A stretch of 64,000 nucleotides of DNA. Origin: Vibrio penaeicida. Its GTDB lineage: Bacteria > Pseudomonadota > Gammaproteobacteria > Enterobacterales > Vibrionaceae. The stretch lies in the NCBI RefSeq assembly GCF_002933855.1, contig NZ_BFAQ01000005.1, positions 1 through 64,000 on the forward strand, given 5' to 3'. The notes under the pieces are model-generated. The model did not search any database. It was given only the letters and a program-made list of their open reading frames with translations, and was not told the origin of the DNA. A program made the position numbers and the translations under genes. Of the stretch, positions 57,085 through 64,000 are shown one piece after another (the stretch's first letter is position 1; each line of letters opens with the position of its first letter).

Positions 57085-58446
57085 TTATTTGATTTTAACT
57101 GGTCGTTGCCAGTCAGCGATCTTGCGCTCTTTCGCGCGAGTGATGACTAACTCACCCTCGTCGACATCTTTTGTTAATGTTGTTCCTGCACCAATCGTTG
57201 CACCATTCGCTACTGTTACAGGCGCGATGAGCTGGCTGTCTGACCCAACAAAAACGTCATCGCCAATGATGGTTTTGAATTTATTTGCACCGTCGTAGTT
57301 ACACGTAATCGCACCAGCACCAATATTGGTGCGTTGACCGATTTCAGCATCACCCAAATACGTAAGGTGATTTGCTTTAGAGCCTTCACCCAAGCGTGCA
57401 TTTTTCACTTCAACAAAGTTGCCAACATGAGCATCGTTACGAAGCTCAGCACCAGGTCGAAGGCGGGTGAATGGACCAACAGTACACTCTTCGCCCACAG
57501 TCGCACCTTCAATTACGCTGTAAGGGCGAACGATGGTATTGTCATCAATCTCACAATCTTTCAGTACACAGCCAGTACCGATAACCACATTATCACCCAA
57601 GCTAACATTACCTTCGATGATCACGTTGGTATCAATTTCAACGTCCATTCCACACTGTAGTGTGCCACGAAGATCAAATCGCTCTGGGTCACGCAACATA
57701 ACACCTTGCTCAAGCAACGTATGTGCATTCATACGCTGGTATGCTCGTTCAAGCTTGGCTAATTGAGCGCGATCATTCACACCTTCTACTTCGATTGGAT
57801 TCGCTGGATGAACCGCTTCTACTGCACGACCTTCATCGTGAGCTGCAGCAATAACGTCCGTCAGGTAATACTCGCCTTGCGCATTTTCGTTCTTAAGATT
57901 CGCTAACCAACGTTTCAGATCACCGCCCGTCGCCACCATAACACCAGTATTGATTTCTTTGATCAGCTTTTGTTCTTCCGTCGCGTCTTTTTGCTCAACA
58001 ATCGCCACTACTGGACCATTTTTACGCACAATACGCCCGTAGCCCATCGGGTTGTCTAACACCACGGTTAACAAGGCAATACCACCGTGAGGCTGTGCTT
58101 CTAATAGGTTTTCAACCGTTTGAGAAGAAATAAGTGGAACGTCTCCGTACAACACCAGTATTTTCTCATCATCGGCAAACTCAGATGACGCTTGATTGAC
58201 CGCATGCCCTGTACCTAACTGCTCAGCTTGCAGCACCCAATTGACTGGCTCTTGCGACAACGACGCTTTCATTTGATCACCACCGTGTCCATAAACAAGG
58301 TGAATATTTTGAGCACCCAGTCCATTGCAGGTATCAATAACGTGTTTTGCCATTGGCTTGCCTGCTAGTGTATGTAGCACTTTAGGCTTATTAGAATACA
58401 TGCGAGTGCCTTTACCCGCAGCGAGGATAACCGCGCTGAATTTCAT
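57085..58446 (-). CDS. glmU: Bifunctional UDP-GlcNAc synthesis enzyme GlmU
   Basis: GlmU acetylates glucosamine-1-phosphate and then links it to UMP, giving UDP-GlcNAc for peptidoglycan and lipopolysaccharide. The N-terminal uridyltransferase domain has [18 protein letters not shown] and VLYGDVPLI; the C-terminal left-handed helix acetyltransferase domain has [34 protein letters not shown] and YDGANKFKT. The length of 453 residues is normal. It lies after the atp operon, as in many gammaproteobacteria. Confidence 0.97.
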   Translation of the reverse strand: MKFSAVILAAGKGTRMYSNKPKVLHTLAGKPMAKHVIDTCNGLGAQNIHLVYGHGGDQMKASLSQEPVNWVLQAEQLGTGHAVNQASSEFADDEKILVLYGDVPLISSQTVENLLEAQPHGGIALLTVVLDNPMGYGRIVRKNGPVVAIVEQKDATEEQKLIKEINTGVMVATGGDLKRWLANLKNENAQGEYYLTDVIAAAHDEGRAVEAVHPANPIEVEGVNDRAQLAKLERAYQRMNAHTLLEQGVMLRDPERFDLRGTLQCGMDVEIDTNVIIEGNVSLGDNVVIGTGCVLKDCEIDDNTIVRPYSVIEGATVGEECTVGPFTRLRPGAELRNDAHVGNFVEVKNARLGEGSKANHLTYLGDAEIGQRTNIGAGAITCNYDGANKFKTIIGDDVFVGSDSQLIAPVTVANGATIGAGTTLTKDVDEGELVITRAKERKIADWQRPVKIK

Positions 58447-58632
58447 AAATAGTGGTTCCTAAAAGACGTTGTCGTTTAAGTGGTAGATTTTAGCTTGAAT
58501 TAGCCGAAGAGTTAAAGATTCAGAGTGGTTTTCATGCCAAATGATGACTTGGTTTAACAAAAGTAGGACAACAGCGCTTAAGGCGGTAATGAAATAGGTT
58601 GAATTAATCAGGAATTAAAGCCAGAAAAAACA

Positions 58633-58654
58633 AAGGCGACCCTAAGGTCGCCTT
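58633..58654 (-). terminator. atp operon terminator
   Basis: AAGGCGACC and GGTCGCCTT pair around a 4-base loop; on the minus strand the run TTTGTTTTTT follows. It lies 17 bases after the atpC stop. Confidence 0.9.
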
Positions 58655-58671
58655 AATCGCTGCGCTAATGA

Positions 58672-59094
58672 TTAGCGTACTTTTTTGGTCAGTTCGATTA
58701 CTCGAAGCTGAGCAATGGCTTTAGCCAGCTCACTGGCCGCTTGTGCAAAGTCCATGTCGCCATGCTGATTATGGATATTCTCCTCAGCCTTGCGCTTGGC
58801 TTCTTCTGCCTTAGCTGCGTCTAGATCTTCACCACGGATAGCTGTGTCAGCCAATACAGTCGCTGTACCAGGCTGAACTTCCATCATGCCACCAGAGATG
58901 TAAATCACCTCTTCGTGACCGTGTTGCTTCACAATACGCACCATTCCAGGCGTAATAGCGGTCAGCAGCGGTGTATGCCCAGGATAAATTCCTAGCTCAC
59001 CTTCGCTACCGGTCACCTGAAATGTCTCAACAAGTCCTGAGAAAAGTCTTTTCTCTGCACTTACAACATCCAAGTGAAAGGTCATTGCTGCCAT
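58672..59094 (-). CDS. atpC: ATP synthase epsilon subunit
   Basis: The small central-stalk subunit that couples rotation and can inhibit ATP hydrolysis. It has 140 residues: an N-terminal beta-sandwich ([39 protein letters not shown]) and a C-terminal helical hairpin from about residue 90. It is the last gene of the atp operon, 18 bases after atpD. Confidence 0.97.
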   Translation of the reverse strand: MAAMTFHLDVVSAEKRLFSGLVETFQVTGSEGELGIYPGHTPLLTAITPGMVRIVKQHGHEEVIYISGGMMEVQPGTATVLADTAIRGEDLDAAKAEEAKRKAEENIHNQHGDMDFAQAASELAKAIAQLRVIELTKKVR

Positions 59095-59112
59095 ATCGCC
59101 TCCTAAATAGCC

Positions 59113-60531
<1,419 letters not shown>

Positions 60532-60550
60532 TTATTAGTTTTACCTATGC

Positions 60551-61417
60551 TTAAACCGCGGCAGCACCACCAACGATTTCCGACAGTTCTTGTGTGATAG
60601 CCGCTTGACGCGCCTTGTTGTACACAAGCTCTAGATCTTCAATCAGGTTGGTTGCGTTGTCAGTTGCAGCTTTCATTGCGATCATTCGAGCCGCTTGCTC
60701 ACAAGCAAGATTCTCGACCACACCCTGGTACACTTGTGATTCAACGTAGCGAATCAATAGAGTATCTAGAAGTGGTTTTGGCTCAGGCTCATAAATGTAG
60801 TCCCAAGCATGTTCGCGCTGCATCTCTTCGCTGTCCGATTTTGGCAGAGGCAGTAATTGATCGATCGTTGGTTCTTGTACCATAGTGTTTACAAAGTGGT
60901 TGTACACTACATACAGACGATCCAACTCGCCTTCATCATACTTCTTCAACATCACGCTTACTGAACCGATCAAGTCTTCAAGACTTGGGCTATCGCCCAG
61001 ACCAGAAACTTGAGCTGCTACTTTTGCGCCGCTGTTGTTAAAGAACGCTGTCGCTTTCGAACCAACAATCGCCAGTTCAACGTCTGCGCCTTTATCCGAC
61101 CATTCTTTCATGTCTAATGTCGCTTTCTTGAACAAGTTAATGTTCAAACCACCACACAGACCACGGTCGGTAGAAACGATGATGTAACCAACACGTTTGG
61201 CTTCACGTTCCTCAAGATAAGGATGCTTATACTCAAGGCTACCGTTCGCCACATGACCGATCACTTTACGCATTGTTTCAGCATATGGACGAGAAGCTTG
61301 ACGCGCGTCTTGTGAACGTCGCATCTTAGAAGCCGCTACCATTTCCATCGCTTTCGTAATTTTCTGCGTGCTTTTAACACTACCGATTTTATTACGTATC
61401 TCTTTTGCGCCGGCCAT
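60551..61417 (-). CDS. atpG: ATP synthase gamma subunit
   Basis: The rotating central shaft. It has 288 residues with long terminal helices: [28 protein letters not shown] at the start and [38 protein letters not shown] at the end. It lies between atpA and atpD. Confidence 0.97.
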   Translation of the reverse strand: MAGAKEIRNKIGSVKSTQKITKAMEMVAASKMRRSQDARQASRPYAETMRKVIGHVANGSLEYKHPYLEEREAKRVGYIIVSTDRGLCGGLNINLFKKATLDMKEWSDKGADVELAIVGSKATAFFNNSGAKVAAQVSGLGDSPSLEDLIGSVSVMLKKYDEGELDRLYVVYNHFVNTMVQEPTIDQLLPLPKSDSEEMQREHAWDYIYEPEPKPLLDTLLIRYVESQVYQGVVENLACEQAARMIAMKAATDNATNLIEDLELVYNKARQAAITQELSEIVGGAAAV

Positions 61418-61467
61418 CGTATTACTCTCCGTTTATGGTAATAGGTGACCTTACGGCCACCGACCAA

Positions 61468-63009
61468 TTACCAAGTCTGGGTTGCCTTGAAATCGTCCGC
61501 TAACTTCTTAAGCTGCGCTTCGATGTCATTGTTGTAAGCACCCGTTGCATCGATCTCTTTTACAAGATCAGCGTATTGACTGCGAGCATACGACAGTAGA
61601 GCTGATTCAAAATCAGCAAGCTTATCAAGAGCGATATCTTCAAGATAACCGCGCTCTGCCGCGAAGATAACTAGTGCTTGGTCAAATACAGACATAGGAG
61701 CGTATTGCTTCTGCTTCATCAGTTCTGTAACTTTTTGACCGTGATCTAGCTGCTTCTTAGTCGCTTCATCAAGGTCAGACGAGAACTGAGCAAACGCTGC
61801 AAGTTCACGGTACTGTGCAAGAGCGGTACGAATACCACCTGACAGTTTCTTGATGATTTTAGTTTGCGCTGAACCACCTACACGAGATACTGAAATACCT
61901 GGGTCAACCGCTGGACGTACGCCCGCGTTGAACAGTTCAGTTTGTAGGAAGATCTGACCATCAGTAATCGAGATTACGTTCGTCGGTACGAAGGCAGATA
62001 CATCACCTGCTTGCGTTTCGATGATAGGTAGAGCAGTCAAAGAACCAGTCTTGCCTTTCACTTCACCGTTAGTGAACTTCTCTACGTACTCTTCGCTTAC
62101 ACGAGCTGCACGCTCTAGTAGACGTGAGTGAAGGTAGAAAACATCACCAGGGAACGCTTCACGACCAGGTGGACGCTTAAGCAATAGAGAGATTTGACGG
62201 TAAGCGACAGCTTGCTTAGATAGATCATCATAAACAATCAGTGCATCTTCACCGCGATCGCGGAAGTATTCACCCATCGCACAACCAGCGTATGGTGCTA
62301 AGTATTGTAGCGCCGCTGATTCAGAAGCTGATGCAACAACAACGATAGTGTTAGCTAGCGCGCCGTGCTCTTCTAGTTTGCGAACTACGTTAGCGATAGT
62401 CGATGCTTTTTGACCGATAGCTACGTAGATAGAGAAAATACCTGAATCTTTCTGGTTAATGATCGAGTCAATCGCCATCGCTGTTTTACCAGTCTGACGG
62501 TCGCCGATAACAAGCTCACGCTGACCACGACCGATTGGGATCATTGAGTCAACAGATTTGTAACCAGTTTGTACAGGTTGATCAACCGATTTACGGTCGA
62601 TTACGCCTGGTGCGATAACTTCTACAGGAGAAGACAGTTTCGCTTCAATTGGACCTTTACCATCAATTGGCTCACCAAGTGTGTTTACAACACGACCTAG
62701 TAGTTCAGGACCAACTGGTACTTCAAGAATACGACCAGTACCTGTTACTTTCATGCCTTCCTTAAGGTCGGCATATGGGCCCATTACAACTGCACCAACC
62801 GAGTCACGCTCAAGGTTAAGTGCGAGTGCATAACGACCACCCGGTAATTCAATCATTTCACCTTGCATCACGTCCGCTAGGCCGTGAATGCGAATGATAC
62901 CGTCGCTTACCGATACGATAGTACCTTCATTACGAGCTTCACTTACAACGTTGAAAGATTCAATACGCTGTTTGATCAGTTCGCTTATTTCCGTGGAATT
63001 AAGTTGCAT
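61468..63009 (-). CDS. atpA: ATP synthase alpha subunit
   Basis: The non-catalytic nucleotide-binding subunit of F1, 513 residues. The P-loop is [15 protein letters not shown] (about residue 169) and the signature [17 protein letters not shown] lies near 365. ATG 63009 ([19 protein letters not shown]) is the family start; the open frame extends to 63039 without support. atpH ends 13 bases upstream. Confidence 0.97.
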   Translation of the reverse strand: MQLNSTEISELIKQRIESFNVVSEARNEGTIVSVSDGIIRIHGLADVMQGEMIELPGGRYALALNLERDSVGAVVMGPYADLKEGMKVTGTGRILEVPVGPELLGRVVNTLGEPIDGKGPIEAKLSSPVEVIAPGVIDRKSVDQPVQTGYKSVDSMIPIGRGQRELVIGDRQTGKTAMAIDSIINQKDSGIFSIYVAIGQKASTIANVVRKLEEHGALANTIVVVASASESAALQYLAPYAGCAMGEYFRDRGEDALIVYDDLSKQAVAYRQISLLLKRPPGREAFPGDVFYLHSRLLERAARVSEEYVEKFTNGEVKGKTGSLTALPIIETQAGDVSAFVPTNVISITDGQIFLQTELFNAGVRPAVDPGISVSRVGGSAQTKIIKKLSGGIRTALAQYRELAAFAQFSSDLDEATKKQLDHGQKVTELMKQKQYAPMSVFDQALVIFAAERGYLEDIALDKLADFESALLSYARSQYADLVKEIDATGAYNNDIEAQLKKLADDFKATQTW

Positions 63010-63022
63010 GCTCCAATCCCCA

Positions 63023-63556
63023 TCAAGACTGCAATGCATCGCTCAGGCGGTTCAAACGTCCACGCGCTGAGTTATCAATGACTAGGTCTCCGGCTCGAAT
63101 TATAACCCCACCAAGTAGGGTCTCATCTATGCTGCAATTCAGCTTTACTTTGCGCTCTAGGCGTTTTTCAAGTTTGCTGCTGATTTCTGCTTGTTGTTCT
63201 TCAGAAAGATCGGTTGCTGCAATAACATCAACTTCGATTTCTTTCTCATGCTCTCGTTTAAGAGCAAAGTAACCACTGCAGACTTCAGGAAGGGCCTTTA
63301 AGCGACCATTCTGAGCCAATACCTTAATTAGGTTTTGGCCGTATTCATCAAACTGTTCGCCGCAAATCGCGATAAAAAGCTCAGAAAGCTTTTCAGCTGT
63401 CATTGACCCGTCTAGCAAGTCAGCAACATCATCATTTTTTGCGACTTCCGCTGCGAAAGTCAGCATCTGTCCCCATTGGTCCAGTGCGTCTTTCTCAACA
63501 GCAAAGTCAAAAGCTGCTTTAGCATAGGGGCGTGCGATTGTAGTCAAATCAGACAT
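63023..63556 (-). CDS. atpH: ATP synthase delta subunit
   Basis: The subunit that links F1 to the peripheral stalk. It has 177 residues: the N-terminal domain begins [21 protein letters not shown], and the C-terminal part has the family pattern [27 protein letters not shown]. It follows atpF by 15 bases. Confidence 0.96.
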   Translation of the reverse strand: MSDLTTIARPYAKAAFDFAVEKDALDQWGQMLTFAAEVAKNDDVADLLDGSMTAEKLSELFIAICGEQFDEYGQNLIKVLAQNGRLKALPEVCSGYFALKREHEKEIEVDVIAATDLSEEQQAEISSKLEKRLERKVKLNCSIDETLLGGVIIRAGDLVIDNSARGRLNRLSDALQS

Positions 63557-63571
63557 ATGCTGCCCCTTGCA

Positions 63572-64000
63572 TTAAAGTTTTGCAGTAATGTTGTCAAGAA
63601 TATCCTTGTGCGCTGCATCATCGATAGAGCGCTCTAAGATCTTCTCAGCACCAGCTACAGCCAGAGTAGCAACTTGTTTGCGCAGGTCATCGCGCGCGCG
63701 GTTGCGTTCCGCTTCAACTTCTGCTTCTGCTTGAGTCAAGATTTTATGGCGTTCAGCCAAAGCATCTTCACGAGCTTCATCCAGAATTTGAGTCTTACGC
63801 TTGTTCGCTTGGTCGATGATCTCAGTTGCTGTGCGCTTAGCTTCTTTAAGTTGATCAGAAGCATTGGCTTGTGCTAGATCCAAGTCTTTAGCAGCACGTT
63901 CAGCCGCTTGTAGACCGTCAGTAAGTTTCTTCTGACGTTCTTCGATCGCTTGCATAATTGGCGGCCATACATACTTCATGCAGAACCACACAAACAGTGC
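63572..64000 (-). CDS. atpF: ATP synthase b subunit (5' end outside window)
   Basis: The peripheral stalk subunit. The part in the window starts within the membrane segment ([26 protein letters not shown]) and continues as a long charged coiled coil to the C-terminus. The frame remains open at the right edge, so about a dozen N-terminal residues are missing; the ATG seen inside (63991) is not the true start. Confidence 0.95.
   Translation of the reverse strand, partial: ALFVWFCMKYVWPPIMQAIEERQKKLTDGLQAAERAAKDLDLAQANASDQLKEAKRTATEIIDQANKRKTQILDEAREDALAERHKILTQAEAEVEAERNRARDDLRKQVATLAVAGAEKILERSIDDAAHKDILDNITAKL

Overview
The window looks like part of the large chromosome of a Vibrio-type gammaproteobacterium. 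The gene order supports this: the left edge carries promoters of an rRNA operon leaving the window, followed by yrdA-yrdB-aroE-hemF-tsaC, purEK, yrdD-smg-dprA-lysM, def-fmt-rsmB-trkA-trkH, then yihD-ccoG-srkA-dsbA-yihG. To the right are ilvLGMEDA, punR/punC, glmU and the atp operon (atpC to part of atpF). All of this backbone is ordinary housekeeping: tRNA and translation processing, purine, isoleucine/valine and heme biosynthesis, potassium uptake, disulfide formation, competence, cell wall precursor synthesis and ATP synthesis.

The unusual part lies between 23.5 and 45.4 kb. The competence gene comM (yifB) is split in two by a Tn7-like transposon. Its ends can be read directly: TGT...ACA termini at 23527 and 45432, a 5-bp target duplication GCCGC on each side, and TGCGACAA-type repeats (presumed TnsB sites) inside both ends. 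Removing 23527-45437 restores one uninterrupted 507-codon comM frame. The transposition genes tnsA, tnsB, tnsC and tniQ overlap in a row, followed by a zinc-ribbon gene and a TnsE-like gene.

The cargo has several parts. First come orphan small genes (32.0-33.4 kb). Then comes a minus-strand cluster (33.65-39.5 kb) of an N6-adenine-type DNA methyltransferase, a large protein with two GHKL ATPase regions and a histidine-kinase-like C-terminus, a receiver-domain protein and an unknown protein. I regard this cluster as a candidate undescribed anti-phage or modification-sensing system. A membrane protein and a small companion gene lie just upstream, and four ATCGATA boxes lie in the gap before the methyltransferase.

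A second mobile element is nested near the right end: exactly 4500 bp (40571-45070), bounded by 38-bp inverted repeats closely resembling those of Tn3 and by a TGAAC 5-bp target duplication. It has a resolvase and res-like site but no transposase. Its passenger is a large secreted toxin (LysM, S-type pyocin and GH-E nuclease domains) with an overlapping ankyrin-repeat gene that is probably its immunity partner. It also carries ~175-bp subterminal inverted repeats. So a non-autonomous Tn3-family unit has delivered a toxin-immunity pair into a Tn7-like island sitting in comM.

Function calls rest on recognisable motifs and gene order only; no database search was possible.
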